Source: Orenia metallireducens (lineage in GTDB: Bacteria > Bacillota > Halanaerobiia > Halobacteroidales > Halobacteroidaceae). From it: a stretch of 64,000 bases of DNA. A program made the position numbers and the translations under genes. Every line of letters begins with the position of its first letter. Positions within the stretch are counted from its first letter, which is position 1. Under the pieces are notes generated by a model. That model did not search any database. It was not told the origin of the DNA and worked only from the letters and a program-made list of their open reading frames with translations. The stretch is taken from NCBI RefSeq assembly GCF_003001995.1, contig NZ_PVNB01000001.1:1-64000 (forward strand), given 5' to 3'. This document shows positions 45,313 to 54,272 of this stretch, one piece after another.

Positions 45313-46101
45313 TTATTCAAACCATTTAGCATAAATTTCATCATAAGTACCATCTTGCTTTAGTTCAGCTAAAGCTTCATTAATTTTTTCCTTCAACTCA
45401 GTATCTTCTTTTCTAAATGCAATACCATAATATTCAGTAGTAAATGGCTCACCTACTATCTTAACCTCTGGATGCTCTTTAATATAAGCTGCTGTTACTG
45501 GTAAATCATTAACTACAGCCTCTACCTGACCATTTTGTAAAGCAATAAATGCTTCTGGAATGGTATCAAAACGCTTAATCTCTTTAACTCCTTCCATTTC
45601 ACTTACCTTTAAATCTCCAGTTGTACCTAATTGAACAGCAACTATCTTATCTTCTAAATCTTTAACCCCTTTTACAGAAGAGTTATCTCCCATTGCTGCA
45701 ATCACCTGACCTGCATTAAAATATGGATCAGAGAAATTAACTGCCTTCTTTCTCTCTTCAGTGATCGTCATAGCTGACATTATTAAGTCATATTTTTTAG
45801 CTTGTAATCCTGGAATAATTCCATCAAAGGATGTATTTTGTAGGTCTAATTTTATATCTAACTTTTTAGCAACCTCTTTTAATACATCTACATCAAAACC
45901 TACAATTTCCCCATTCTTATCTTGATATTCAAACGGCTTATAAGCCGCATCCATACCTACCACTAATTTTCCTTCTGCTTGAACCTTATCCCAGGTAGCT
46001 TGTTCATCACTACCAAAAATCCACCATGCTCCCGCTACAGTTGATATAGAAAAAACAAATATCAGAGCCAAAATTAATAAATATCCCTTTTTTCTTAACA
46101 T
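45313..46101 (-). CDS. Amino-acid ABC transporter substrate-binding protein, soluble form
   Basis: A 262-residue family-3 solute-binding protein. The signal sequence (residues 1-24, ISTVAGA) has no lipobox cysteine, so the product should be free in a periplasm. The mature part has GKLVVGMDAAYKPFEY, GFDVDVLKEVAKKL, DLIMSAMTITEERKK and LGTTGDLKV, as in polar amino-acid binders. It is about 65% identical by eye to the next gene, from which it probably arose by tandem duplication. No permease or ATPase gene is close. RBS TAGGAGGG; start 46101 is chosen because upstream codons lack an RBS. Confidence 0.9.
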   Translation of the reverse strand: MLRKKGYLLILALIFVFSISTVAGAWWIFGSDEQATWDKVQAEGKLVVGMDAAYKPFEYQDKNGEIVGFDVDVLKEVAKKLDIKLDLQNTSFDGIIPGLQAKKYDLIMSAMTITEERKKAVNFSDPYFNAGQVIAAMGDNSSVKGVKDLEDKIVAVQLGTTGDLKVSEMEGVKEIKRFDTIPEAFIALQNGQVEAVVNDLPVTAAYIKEHPEVKIVGEPFTTEYYGIAFRKEDTELKEKINEALAELKQDGTYDEIYAKWFE

Positions 46102-46282
46102 CAAATTCCCTCCTAATATCATTTTCATGTTATGTTTTTGTTAATTATACCTTTTTTATTAGAGTCAGTCAAGATTATTTGAAAAAACAGACATAAATAT
46201 AACATGAACATTACATTAACTCTAATTTCCTACTATACTAGCAACTTCTGCACTAATAGATTCCGTAAAGAAATAAAAAAAA

Positions 46283-46334
46283 GCAACAGGACATAAAACG
46301 CCCTAGGTAGGGGACATTTCACATTCTGCTACTT
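46283..46334 (-). other. Interrupted hairpin after the second binding-protein gene
   Basis: AAAAAAGCAACAG and CTGCTACTTTTTT resemble the arms of the terminator at 45285 but are separated by about 35 bases that include CCCTAGGTAGGGG. It looks like a terminator with an insertion in the loop. Confidence 0.4.
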
Positions 46335-46349
46335 TTTTATTTAATCTTC

Positions 46350-47108
46350 TTATTTAAACCATTTAGCATAAATTTCATCATAAGTACCATCTTGCTTTAA
46401 TTCAGCCAAAGCAGTATTAATTTTTTCTAATAACTCTGTATCGCCTTTTCTCATAGCAATACCAAAGTTCTCTGTGGTAAATGGCTCTCCTACAATCTTA
46501 ACCCCAGAATGTTCTAAAGTATATTTAGCCACTACTGGTAAATCTGCAGCTACTGCATCCACTCTACCATTATTTAACTCAATAAAAGCTTGTGGTATCT
46601 TCTCATAACGCTTAACTTCTACACCTTCCATCTCACTAGCCTCTAAATCAGCTGTTGTTCCTAACTGTACTCCAACTTTTTTACCTTTTAAATCTTCTAC
46701 ACTTTTAATATTATTATTACCATCTAATACAGCAATTATCTGACCAGCATTAAAATAAGAATCAGAAAAACCAACTGCTTTCTTTCTCTCTTCAGTGATT
46801 GTCATAGCTGACATTATTAAGTCATATTTTTTAGCTTGTAACCCTGGAATAATTCCATCCCAAGCAGTATCCTTTAATTCTAGCTTAAGATTTAATTTTT
46901 TAGAAACCTCTTTTAAAACATCTACATCAAAACCAACAATATTATCACCTTTATCATGATACTCAAAAGGTTTATAATCAGCACTCATACCAACTACTAG
47001 CTTCCCTTCTTTCTCAATCTTCTGCCAAGTCCCTTGCTCTTGACTAGAACATCCTGCCATTATAAATAAAGCAAATACTAATGTAAGTAAAATTATTTTT
47101 TTCATCAT
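46350..47108 (-). CDS. Amino-acid ABC transporter substrate-binding lipoprotein
   Basis: A 252-residue family-3 binding protein with a lipobox (FIMAGC, acylated Cys about residue 20). Ligand-fold segments parallel its neighbour: GKLVVGMSADYKPFEY, GFDVDVLKEVSKKL, LGTTADLEAS and the identical C-terminal ALAELKQDGTYDEIYAKWF. One copy is lipid-anchored and one is soluble, so the pair may serve different sites or ligands. RBS TAGGAGG. Transporter membrane parts are not in the window. Confidence 0.92.
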   Translation of the reverse strand: MMKKIILLTLVFALFIMAGCSSQEQGTWQKIEKEGKLVVGMSADYKPFEYHDKGDNIVGFDVDVLKEVSKKLNLKLELKDTAWDGIIPGLQAKKYDLIMSAMTITEERKKAVGFSDSYFNAGQIIAVLDGNNNIKSVEDLKGKKVGVQLGTTADLEASEMEGVEVKRYEKIPQAFIELNNGRVDAVAADLPVVAKYTLEHSGVKIVGEPFTTENFGIAMRKGDTELLEKINTALAELKQDGTYDEIYAKWFK

Positions 47109-47261
47109 CAGTTCCTCCTACTATCTTCTTTTTTATAATTATACAACTTAGATTATAAACATGCAAGAATTTTAGTTATTTTTATATCTTATTCTAAGAA
47201 CAATTGATATAATTGAAAGATAAAACAAGATTTTAGATACTAGCAGCCAGTAGCTAGTATC

Positions 47262-47287
47262 TAAAATGTTTCAATATGCCCATTAAC
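47262..47287. repeat. Dispersed repeat end R7
   Basis: An inverted family end AAAATGTTTCAATATGCCCA then TTAACC. It is preceded by the filler TACTAGCAGCCAGTAGCTAG. Confidence 0.55.
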
Positions 47288-47303
47288 CCCCCTTATCTAA
47301 AGC

Positions 47304-48230
47304 TCATATTTTTAAATTATACATTTGCTTAAAATCCTCCCTTAATTTAAGCAATGCTTTATCTTTATTCTTACACTCTAGCATTACATCAAAATCTCTA
47401 TCGCCTATAGTAAGTAAATCGATAAACTCTTTAAAGTCCTTAGGATCAATATTATCAGCATGACTGGCATAATCATCCTCACTTCTAGGTGTAGAAAAAT
47501 GAAATTTTGGCTTGCCATGCCCTTCCCAAGTAGCAAATACCCTTGGCAAGATCTCCTCTAATTTTTCATCCTCAGTATGGTTACAGTTAAAATGATGGAT
47601 ATCAAAGACAATAGGTATCCCTAACTCTTCTGCTATTTCTAATACTTCAGTGGCAGTATAGGATTTGTCATCATTTTCTATAATTAGTCTACTCTTTATG
47701 TCTTCAGATAGAATTTCAAAGTTCTTCTTAAATCTATTTATTGCCTTCTCTTTATTTCCATAGACACCTCCGATGTGTAAGACTACTTTAGTGGTTGTAT
47801 CCAAACCCATTGCCAATAAAAACTTAGAATGATACTCTAACTCTTCAATCGACCTCTCAACGACATTCTTTCGATTACTGTTTAAGATAGTATACTGACT
47901 AGCATGCATACTGACTCTAATCTCATTTTTTTTAGCATAATTTCCAACCTCTAGAAACTCTTTTTCAAACTTATTGAGATAATTCCACCCATTACTAACC
48001 TCATGGGTAGCTAAAGGAACAATGTTAGAAGAGAAACGGTAAAATTTTATATTATGAGCCTTATTAAACTTCAATATCCGTAAGGTATTCTCTAAATTCT
48101 CCTTTAATAATGTATTCAGCTTAATTTTTTGACCCTCAAGAGACAGTTTCTTTAAGTGTCCCACAGTTGTTCTACGATTAGGTGTACAGTCTTTTAAATT
48201 AAGATTAATACAGGCATAACCCAATTCCAT
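47304..48230 (-). CDS. uvsE: UV DNA damage endonuclease UvsE
   Basis: A 308-residue TIM-barrel nuclease that nicks 5' of UV photoproducts independently of light. UVDE landmarks are LGYACINLNL at the start, FYRFSSNIVPLATHE, RVSMHASQYTILNS, VVLHIGGVYGNKE, LIIENDDKSYTATEVLEI, PIVFDIHHFNCNH, FHFSTPR and DVMLECKNKDKALLKL. These carry the metal-binding His/Glu/Asp. Start 48230 (MELGY) is family-like. A sunlit hypersaline habitat would explain its presence; this is inference. Confidence 0.95.
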   Translation of the reverse strand: MELGYACINLNLKDCTPNRRTTVGHLKKLSLEGQKIKLNTLLKENLENTLRILKFNKAHNIKFYRFSSNIVPLATHEVSNGWNYLNKFEKEFLEVGNYAKKNEIRVSMHASQYTILNSNRKNVVERSIEELEYHSKFLLAMGLDTTTKVVLHIGGVYGNKEKAINRFKKNFEILSEDIKSRLIIENDDKSYTATEVLEIAEELGIPIVFDIHHFNCNHTEDEKLEEILPRVFATWEGHGKPKFHFSTPRSEDDYASHADNIDPKDFKEFIDLLTIGDRDFDVMLECKNKDKALLKLREDFKQMYNLKI

Positions 48231-48258
48231 CTTAATCAATCCTCTCTTTAAATAATAA

Positions 48259-48283
48259 AAGCCTCCTATCTCTATAGGAGGCT
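48259..48283 (-). terminator. Terminator of the Fur/PerR gene
   Basis: AAGCCTCCTAT/ATAGGAGGCTT stem, with T-rich minus-strand sequence after it. Confidence 0.8.
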
Positions 48284-48298
48284 TACCCTTTATAATTA

Positions 48299-48688
48299 TT
48301 ATTTACTACATTCTGCACAATAACCAAAAAACTCTGTTCGACGATAAGAAACTTCCCCACCAATACAATCAGCCACTTCTTCATCCAATTCTCTGTCCAC
48401 ATCTAAATCAACATCCATCACCTGACCACACTCTAAGCAAGTAAAGTGATAATGATCATCTGAGTTAGCATCATAGCGACTATAACTACTACCATAATTT
48501 AATTCAATAATCTCGCCCATCTCTCTTAAAACATTTAAATTACGATAGATAGTCCCTAAACTAATATTAGGAATCTCCTGCTTTACTTCATCATAAATCC
48601 AATCAGCTGTTGGATGAGATCTAGTAGATTTTAAGACCTCTAGTATCTTCTTTCTCTGCTTAGTCATACGCCTTTGGGGATTTTTCAT
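48299..48688 (-). CDS. perR: Fur family transcriptional regulator, PerR-like
   Basis: A 129-residue Fur-fold repressor. The N-terminal winged helix has RRMTKQRKKILEVLKSTRSHPTADWIYDEV and ISLGTIYRNLNVL. The metal motif HYHFTCLECGQVMDV and the C-terminal YCAEC supply the structural Zn(Cys)4 site. The regulatory His/Asp pattern fits PerR better than Fur or Zur, but this is not proven. It likely senses peroxide by iron-catalysed oxidation. A TGATAATAATTATTA site lies 120 bp upstream in the spacer shared with ldh. Confidence 0.85.
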   Translation of the reverse strand: MKNPQRRMTKQRKKILEVLKSTRSHPTADWIYDEVKQEIPNISLGTIYRNLNVLREMGEIIELNYGSSYSRYDANSDDHYHFTCLECGQVMDVDLDVDRELDEEVADCIGGEVSYRRTEFFGYCAECSK

Positions 48689-48810
48689 AACTGCTCACCC
48701 TTCTATTAAGTATTATTTAATTAAATTATAGCAATTATAAAATAACGTGTCAATGCTAATTAGTAATAATAACTATTTTTATTTTAAAATCTTTCTATCA
48801 AAAAAAGGAA

Positions 48811-48825
48811 TAATAATTATTATCA
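48811..48825. promoter_or_regulatory. Fur/PerR-box-like palindrome between perR and ldh
   Basis: On the minus strand TGATAATAATTATTA matches the 7-1-7 core TGATAATNATTATCA at 13 of 15 positions. It could autoregulate perR and affect ldh. Confidence 0.5.
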
Positions 48826-48892
48826 ATAATTATATACTATAAGATATTTATTTTGTATATAATATTCTTAGAATATAAAGGAGAGGATAAGA

Positions 48893-49858
48893 ATGAACAT
48901 TAAATGCCATTCCAAGAACGACCCCAATAAAATTGCTATTATCGGTGCAGGTGGTGTTGGAGCTACAACAGCTTATGCACTAATGATTGAAGGTATTGCT
49001 TCTGAGATTATCCTAATTGACATCAATAAAGATAGAGCAGAAGGTGAAGCAATGGACTTAAATCATGGTAGTTCCTTTGTTAAGCCAGTTGAAGTACATG
49101 CTGGTGATTACTCCGACTGTGCAGAAGCCAATATTATCATCATTACTGCTGGTGCCAATCAGCAACCTGATGAAACACGTTTAGATTTGGTTAAGAAAAA
49201 TACTGAAATCTTTAAACAGATTATACCAAAAATCACTAAGTATAATCAAGATGCTATTCTATTAGTAGTTACTAATCCAGTAGATATCTTAACCTATGTC
49301 ACACTTAAATTGTCTGGTTTTCCTAAAGAAAGGGTTATTGGTTCTGGTACTGTATTGGATAGTTCTCGTTTTAGATCATTAATCAGTAGAAACTGTGGGA
49401 TTGCAGCTAGTAATGTCCATGGTTATATTATTGGAGAGCATGGTGATAGTGAAGTTCCAGTCTGGAGTTTAACCAATATCGCTGGAACTAAAATCGATGA
49501 TTACTGTCCAATCTGTGATGGTGACTGTTCTAGTAATAACCGTGATCAAATTGCTCATAAGGTCAAAGATGCCGCCTATGAAATAATCGAAAGAAAAGGA
49601 TCTACCTTCTATGCTGTTGCTTTGGCAGTTGCTAGAATTGTTAGAGCAATAATTAGAGATGAAAATGCTATTTTGACAGTCTCTAGCTTAATGGAAGGAA
49701 ATTATGGAATAGATGATATCTCTCTAAGCCTTCCTACTATAGTTAATAGTTCAGGGATTGCTAAGGTATTAGACTTACCATTAAATAAAGAAGAGAAAGA
49801 TCAGTTTGTAAATTCAGCAATCACTTTAAAAGAAACTGCTAAAACTTTGGATTTATAA
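48893..49858 (+). CDS. ldh: L-lactate dehydrogenase
   Basis: A 321-residue NAD-dependent enzyme reducing pyruvate to L-lactate. The Rossmann motif is [13 protein letters not shown], the NAD-specificity Asp is in [15 protein letters not shown], the catalytic loop has [11 protein letters not shown], the substrate Arg is in [11 protein letters not shown], and the catalytic His is in [12 protein letters not shown]. The insert YCPICDGDC carries three Cys, as seen in several clostridial LDHs. RBS GGAGAGG. Divergent from perR. Confidence 0.95.
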   Translation: MNIKCHSKNDPNKIAIIGAGGVGATTAYALMIEGIASEIILIDINKDRAEGEAMDLNHGSSFVKPVEVHAGDYSDCAEANIIIITAGANQQPDETRLDLVKKNTEIFKQIIPKITKYNQDAILLVVTNPVDILTYVTLKLSGFPKERVIGSGTVLDSSRFRSLISRNCGIAASNVHGYIIGEHGDSEVPVWSLTNIAGTKIDDYCPICDGDCSSNNRDQIAHKVKDAAYEIIERKGSTFYAVALAVARIVRAIIRDENAILTVSSLMEGNYGIDDISLSLPTIVNSSGIAKVLDLPLNKEEKDQFVNSAITLKETAKTLDL

Positions 49859-49922
49859 AAGGAGTTTAAGTCTTCAATCTAGAAATAAAGCTAGATAAGT
49901 TTTGGAAAAATAGACCGATCTA

Positions 49923-50081
49923 TAAAGTGAGTTCTTAGCTTCAAAGGGAGTTTTTCATCTCCCTCTGAGACTTATATCCACAGGATGACCTAAGGCCCTA
50001 GAACGAATCCAGAACCATAGTGTCTCTTATCTCCCACTTAATAGAAGTGGAAGTTTTAGAGACACTCAGGTGTCGGATAAA
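49923..50081 (+). repeat. 159-bp structured intergenic repeat, copy B
   Basis: Same sequence as copy A (6751-6910) with about eleven differences. Here the outer stem AGTGTCTCT/AGAGACACT is perfect. It lies between ldh and a NifU gene and in the same orientation relative to the upstream gene as copy A. Confidence 0.75.
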
Positions 50082-50110
50082 TTAGACTTATTTTAAGGAG
50101 GTGAGAAGTT

Positions 50111-50332
50111 GTGAAAGAGAAAGTAAAAGAGGTTTTAGATCAAATCAGACCATCTCTACAAGCAGATGGTGGCGATGTTAAATTAGTAGAAGTTACAGAA
50201 GATGGAATTGTAAAACTTGAACTTCAAGGAGCTTGTGCTGGATGCCCAATGTCACAGATGACTCTAAAAATGGGTATTGAAAAGAATCTAAAGAAGTTTA
50301 TTCCTGAAGTAAAAGAAGTACAATCAGTATAG
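50111..50332 (+). CDS. NifU-like C-terminal domain protein
   Basis: A 73-residue Fe-S scaffold/carrier of the NifU C-terminal type. The cluster ligands are C-A-G-C (GACAGCPMSQMTLKMGIE), preceded by RPSLQADGGDVKLVEV. GTG start with a full AAGGAGGTGA Shine-Dalgarno 8 bases upstream. It is a stand-alone gene with its own terminator; repeat copy B lies directly upstream. Confidence 0.93.
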   Translation: MKEKVKEVLDQIRPSLQADGGDVKLVEVTEDGIVKLELQGACAGCPMSQMTLKMGIEKNLKKFIPEVKEVQSV

Positions 50333-50339
50333 TATATTA

Positions 50340-50368
50340 AAAACCTCGATTCAATGAATCGAGGTTTT
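50340..50368 (+). terminator. Terminator of the NifU gene
   Basis: AAAACCTCGATTC/GAATCGAGGTTTT 13-bp stem with a 3-nt loop. Confidence 0.9.
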
Positions 50369-50570
50369 ATCCTTTATCAATATTCTCATATTAAAATTAA
50401 AACTCAAAATTACTAATAAGATAATCATTAAATTACTATTTCCTCTCACTAATAAGTATAGCCATCCAATTGTAAAGTGAGACATACAATATATTTCATG
50501 TCTTTATCTTTTACCAATTGCTAGTCACTGGTTACTCATCACTGTCAGCCAACTTGACCTCTATTTTAAT

Positions 50571-52148
50571 TCATTCTAAAATTGGATAACTATATATATC
50601 TGCAAATTCAACATTTAACTTCTCAGCCACTCCTATATTATCATAATTAGCATAAGAATTATTCTCTTGCTTAACTCTTCTATCTGGAATATATATAATA
50701 AATTCACTTCCTTTACCATATTCGCTCTTTACTTCAATTCTTCCTTGGTGTAGATCAACCAGAGATTTAATAAGAGAGAGTCCAACTCCACTGCCTAAAA
50801 TATTTCTTCCAGATAAAATACCTTCCTCTACTTGTTCAAAACGATTGAATATCCTCTTTTGTTCAGTCTCATTCATACCAATTCCAGTATCTTTAACAGA
50901 GATTAAAACCTCATTATCTTTAGAATCTATAGTTACAGAGATTTGATCATCTTTATTGGTAAATTTAATTGCATTAGAGATCAAGTTTAAAATAACCCTT
51001 TCTATACTAAAGGGATCACAAGCAATCATCTTATGCTCTGTTCTTCTATTAAAATTAAATAATCTATCTTGATTCTCTATATACCCCTTAGTGGATTGGG
51101 CTATTAAGCTAATAACTTCTACTATATTATGATTTTCTAATTTTATATTATAGGAATTAGAATCAATTTTAGTCAGATCAACTAAGTCATTTACTAGTTT
51201 TAATAATCTATAGCTATTCTGTTTAATCATATGAGTATAAGAATTAATTTTTTTAATATTATTTTTTGCTAAATTATTCTTACAGTACATATTTAGAACC
51301 TGAACTGAAGATAATATCAAATTTAGTGGAGACTTTAGATCATGAGAGATATTAGAAAAGAATTCTTCTTTCAATTCATTTGACTCAAGGCGCTTCTTCA
51401 AAGACTTCTCTTCTGTTATGTCTGCTAGTGAAACAATACTCTGGTTAGTTTTAGAAATTATTTCTGTTTGACATAATACATTCTTAATATTTTCATACTT
51501 GTCCATTAGGTGAAATTCATATTTATTGGAGACATCTTCTTTATTTAACTTTCTCTGATAATGATAAGCTAACATCTCTTCTAATTCTTCTTTATAGGCA
51601 ATTAACTCAGTGAATTTCATCTTTCCTTCAATCTCTGCTTTAGAGTAACCAGTTAATCTCTCTGCTTCTCGATTAGCCATAGCGATAGTAGTGTCTGACT
51701 GAACAACAAAAGTAGCTGTTCCTGTGTTTTCAAACAAAGTTCTGTATTTTTCTTCCTGCTGCTTAATTATATTCTCTTCTGTGATATCAAAAATAACAGA
51801 ATATAATAGTTTTTCTCCTTTGATATCCAGTGGATTGCTATATACTTGAACCTCACGTATACTCCCATCTCCCAGCTTATGTACAAAATTAAAGTAACTC
51901 CGCTCTTCTAGCTCTGCCTTTTTCATCTCCTTAAATATCTCTTCATCAGATAAAGCATTGATCTTACTGATATTTTTATCTAAAATCTCTTCTCTTGTAT
52001 AGTTGTAAAAAGAACAGGCAGATCGATTTGCATCTACAATTTGACCTGTTTTAGGATTGATTAATAATATAATTGCAGGGTTACCCTCAAAAAATATCTG
52101 ATAGAAATCTTCCAAATTATTGAAATTTTCATATATAGGTCTCTTCAT
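50571..52148 (-). CDS. PAS-domain sensor histidine kinase (cytoplasmic)
   Basis: A 525-residue kinase with no TM segment. PAS1 is at about residues 15-130 (PAIILLINPKTGQIVDANRSACSFY), PAS2 at about 135-250 (GTATFVVQSDTTIAMANREAERLTGYS), HisKA at 262-330 with FSNISHDLKSPL (phospho-His), and HATPase at 380-490 with NLISNAIKF, VKDTGIGM and GSGVGLSLIKSLVDLHQG. The signal is unknown. No response regulator adjoins it. The neighbouring GAF-XRE gene on the same strand is a possible functional partner. Confidence 0.92.
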   Translation of the reverse strand: MKRPIYENFNNLEDFYQIFFEGNPAIILLINPKTGQIVDANRSACSFYNYTREEILDKNISKINALSDEEIFKEMKKAELEERSYFNFVHKLGDGSIREVQVYSNPLDIKGEKLLYSVIFDITEENIIKQQEEKYRTLFENTGTATFVVQSDTTIAMANREAERLTGYSKAEIEGKMKFTELIAYKEELEEMLAYHYQRKLNKEDVSNKYEFHLMDKYENIKNVLCQTEIISKTNQSIVSLADITEEKSLKKRLESNELKEEFFSNISHDLKSPLNLILSSVQVLNMYCKNNLAKNNIKKINSYTHMIKQNSYRLLKLVNDLVDLTKIDSNSYNIKLENHNIVEVISLIAQSTKGYIENQDRLFNFNRRTEHKMIACDPFSIERVILNLISNAIKFTNKDDQISVTIDSKDNEVLISVKDTGIGMNETEQKRIFNRFEQVEEGILSGRNILGSGVGLSLIKSLVDLHQGRIEVKSEYGKGSEFIIYIPDRRVKQENNSYANYDNIGVAEKLNVEFADIYSYPILE

Positions 52149-52283
52149 TTACTAATAGCCTCCTGATAAAATTTTATAGAATATTTTGGTATCTTATAGT
52201 ATCTTTTAAATATTTTATCTATATTTCCCTTTATCGTTATAGCGATATTGATACCTGATTACTCCCAAGAAAGCTTATTCTAA

Positions 52284-52319
52284 TTAAAAGACAGCAGAAG
52301 ATTAATCTTCTGCTGTCTT
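52284..52319 (-). terminator. Terminator of the GAF-XRE gene
   Basis: AAAAGACAGCAGAAGATT and AATCTTCTGCTGTCTTTT form an 18-bp perfect stem. Confidence 0.9.
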
Positions 52320-52328
52320 TTCTGTTTA

Positions 52329-53165
52329 CTAATAATCTATTAAGTTTTTAATTGGTAGATCAAAGGCCTTAGCTATTAATCCTATACTCCTTAATGTAGG
52401 ACTCTTTCTTCCATTTTCAATATCACTTAAAAAAGATTGGGAGATATCTGCTTTGCTAGCTAATTTACTTTGAGTTAGAGACCTTTGCTCCCTTATCTTC
52501 CTAATTCTTTTTCCTATACTTTTATCATCTAGCAATTTATTTTTATTTTCTATATTCTTTAATTTCTCTTCAAGACCTTTAATAGCAGTCAAGACTATCA
52601 TTAGATTTTTAGGATCAGCATACTCTATAGGAACTGACAGATTTAAAGCAGCAATTATCTTACCATCTTTATCCCGTATAGGTAGTCCAAAACAACATAG
52701 ATATCGATAACCTTCTACATAATGCTCTACACCATATATTAATAAAGGTCTCCCTTCTTTTAAAACAGTTTCAATAGTACTATTTCCTACATAGTTTTCT
52801 GAATAATTTATACCTAATCCTATTCCTTCACCAGTAAGATTACCTGAAATTTCAATAGACCAAGCATCTTTATCTGTCAGAAATATAATATGAGGAATGT
52901 TGAGTAGACTTAATGAGATATCCTCCATAAAAGGCTTTGCCGCATTTATTAGTTCTTCATTTTTATTACGTATAATCTGTAACTCTTTCTCTGATAAGCA
53001 GTGGAGTTTAGCAAACTTAGAACTAATATTCTCCTCTTTACATCTCTGCCAAGCCTTTAGAGTAATCTCTCTATATGTAGGGTTATACTTAACATTGTCA
53101 ATTATATTGTTCCACTGCTTAATCAATTGATATATTTTTATACTATTTAAATCCACTATTGGCAC
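52329..53165 (-). CDS. GAF-like sensor fused to XRE-type HTH
   Basis: A 278-residue regulator. Residues 1-200 resemble the N-terminal sensor of AcoR/PrpR-like sigma-54 activators: TYREITLKAWQRCKEENIS, LTGEGIGLGINYSENYVGNSTIETVLKEGRPLLIYGVEHYVEGYRYLCCFGLPIRDKDGKIIAAL in pieces. The usual AAA+ and Fis domains are absent. Instead residues 218-275 are a Cro/CI-type HTH (GKRIRKIREQRSLTQSKLA...SQSFLSDIENGRKSP). It therefore binds DNA as a classical repressor or activator in response to an unknown small molecule. RBS GGAGATA. The fusion appears real because the frame is continuous. Confidence 0.82.
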   Translation of the reverse strand: MPIVDLNSIKIYQLIKQWNNIIDNVKYNPTYREITLKAWQRCKEENISSKFAKLHCLSEKELQIIRNKNEELINAAKPFMEDISLSLLNIPHIIFLTDKDAWSIEISGNLTGEGIGLGINYSENYVGNSTIETVLKEGRPLLIYGVEHYVEGYRYLCCFGLPIRDKDGKIIAALNLSVPIEYADPKNLMIVLTAIKGLEEKLKNIENKNKLLDDKSIGKRIRKIREQRSLTQSKLASKADISQSFLSDIENGRKSPTLRSIGLIAKAFDLPIKNLIDY

Positions 53166-53528
53166 CTATATCTCCTTTTACTATAATCTATAATTAATTT
53201 AACTTTTTAGCAAAGTAGAAGTATTAAAATTTAAATACTATTGATATATATTAATTTAATTAACCTTATTTTGATATCTATTCACATTACTAATTCTCTT
53301 TGAATTGTATTCTATTTTATTTACATTATACTAAAAATAATAATCTTTTTCATTCTTTATTTAGCAAAACACCACAGATAAAAATTGAGTTGATTTACTT
53401 ATACAATAAATTAATTTTAAAAGATAAAACTTCTAGATAATAGTTTATTGACAAAATAAAAAGAAAATGATATATTATTAAGCGTTGTCACAGAAAATAC
53501 CCCAAAAATAATTTTTGATGATTTTTTC
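53166..53528. other. AT-rich spacer before the tRNA cluster
   Basis: No ORF or structured element that I recognise. The reverse-strand reading frame that starts inside tRNA-Pro is spurious. Confidence 0.5.
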
Positions 53529-53557
53529 TTGACACACTTAAGATAATTTATTATAAT
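53529..53557 (+). promoter_or_regulatory. Promoter of the tRNA cluster
   Basis: TTGACA (53529-53534), 17 bp, TATAAT (53552-53557), perfect consensus, 39 bp before tRNA-Pro. Confidence 0.9.
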
Positions 53558-53596
53558 AGAATTTGTCGAATTGATAATTACTTCTATTTGATACGC

Positions 53597-53673
53597 CGGA
53601 GCATGGCGCAGTTTGGTAGCGCACCTGGTTTGGGACCAGGGGGTCGCAGGTTCAAATCCTGCTGCTCCGACCA
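53597..53673 (+). tRNA. tRNA-Pro (TGG)
   Basis: Acceptor CGGAGCA/TGCTCCG, anticodon loop TTTGGGA with anticodon TGG, T loop GTTCAAATC, CCA encoded. Confidence 0.97.
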
Positions 53674-53774
53674 TTTAAAATGCAGATAATAGATAACAGA
53701 TAAATTCAAAAGATTTAAGTTTTTGGAGGTTTTATCTATAATCTATTCTCTATAAACTATAATCTGAAATTCAT

Positions 53775-53851
53775 GCGCCTGTAGCTCAATCGGATAGAGT
53801 AGCAGACTTCGAATCTGAAGGTTGGGGGTTCGATTCCTCCCGGGCGCGCCA
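53775..53851 (+). tRNA. tRNA-Arg (TCG)
   Basis: Acceptor GCGCCTG/CGGGCGC, anticodon loop CTTCGAA with TCG, CCA encoded. Confidence 0.93.
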
Positions 53852-53886
53852 TTTATTAGATTATAACAACAGTTTTATTATAAAAA

Positions 53887-53962
53887 GGGCTATTAGCTCA
53901 GTTGGTAGAGCACCTGACTCTTAATCAGGGGGTCGCAGGTTCGAAGCCTGCATAGCCCACCA
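53887..53962 (+). tRNA. tRNA-Lys (CTT)
   Basis: Acceptor GGGCTAT/ATAGCCC, anticodon loop CTCTTAA with CTT, CCA encoded. Confidence 0.95.
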
Positions 53963-54023
53963 AAATCTTTTATTAAAAAACGCAAGATTGATTTTGGCAT
54001 TAGGTCATCGAGACCGTCACACT
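53958..54023 (+). repeat. tRNA-cluster spacer repeat, copy 1
   Basis: Starts CACCAAAATCTT and contains stem AATCTT/AAGATT, then GGTC-ATCGA-GACC, then CGTCACAC. It is related to the two copies after tRNA-Lys (TTT). Confidence 0.55.
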
Positions 54024-54035
54024 ATTTTAATTAGT

Positions 54036-54111
54036 GGATCATTAGCTCAGTTGGCAGAGCACCTGACTCTTAATCAGGGGGTCGCAGGTTCGAGGCCTGC
54101 ATGATCCACCA
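54036..54111 (+). tRNA. tRNA-Lys (CTT), second copy
   Basis: Acceptor GGATCAT/ATGATCC, anticodon loop CTCTTAA with CTT, CCA encoded. The acceptor stem differs from the first copy. Confidence 0.94.
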
Positions 54112-54196
54112 TATTAAAAACAGTAACGAGTGAATAGTAAGAAGTACTCAGTTAAAGAATGTTACTAGTTACTGCTCATTTAATTACTGAATTCAT

Positions 54197-54272
54197 GGGC
54201 CATTAGCTCAGTCGGTAGAGCACCTGACTTTTAATCAGGGTGTCGGAGGTTCAAATCCTCCATGGCTCACCA
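54197..54272 (+). tRNA. tRNA-Lys (TTT)
   Basis: Acceptor GGGCCAT/ATGGCTC, anticodon loop CTTTTAA with TTT, CCA encoded. Third lysine tRNA in a row. Confidence 0.95.

Noticed and set aside
53417-53674. Reverse-strand ORF beginning MVGAAGFEPATPWSQTRC
   Set aside because: It is the well-known false protein made by reading tRNA-Pro antisense.
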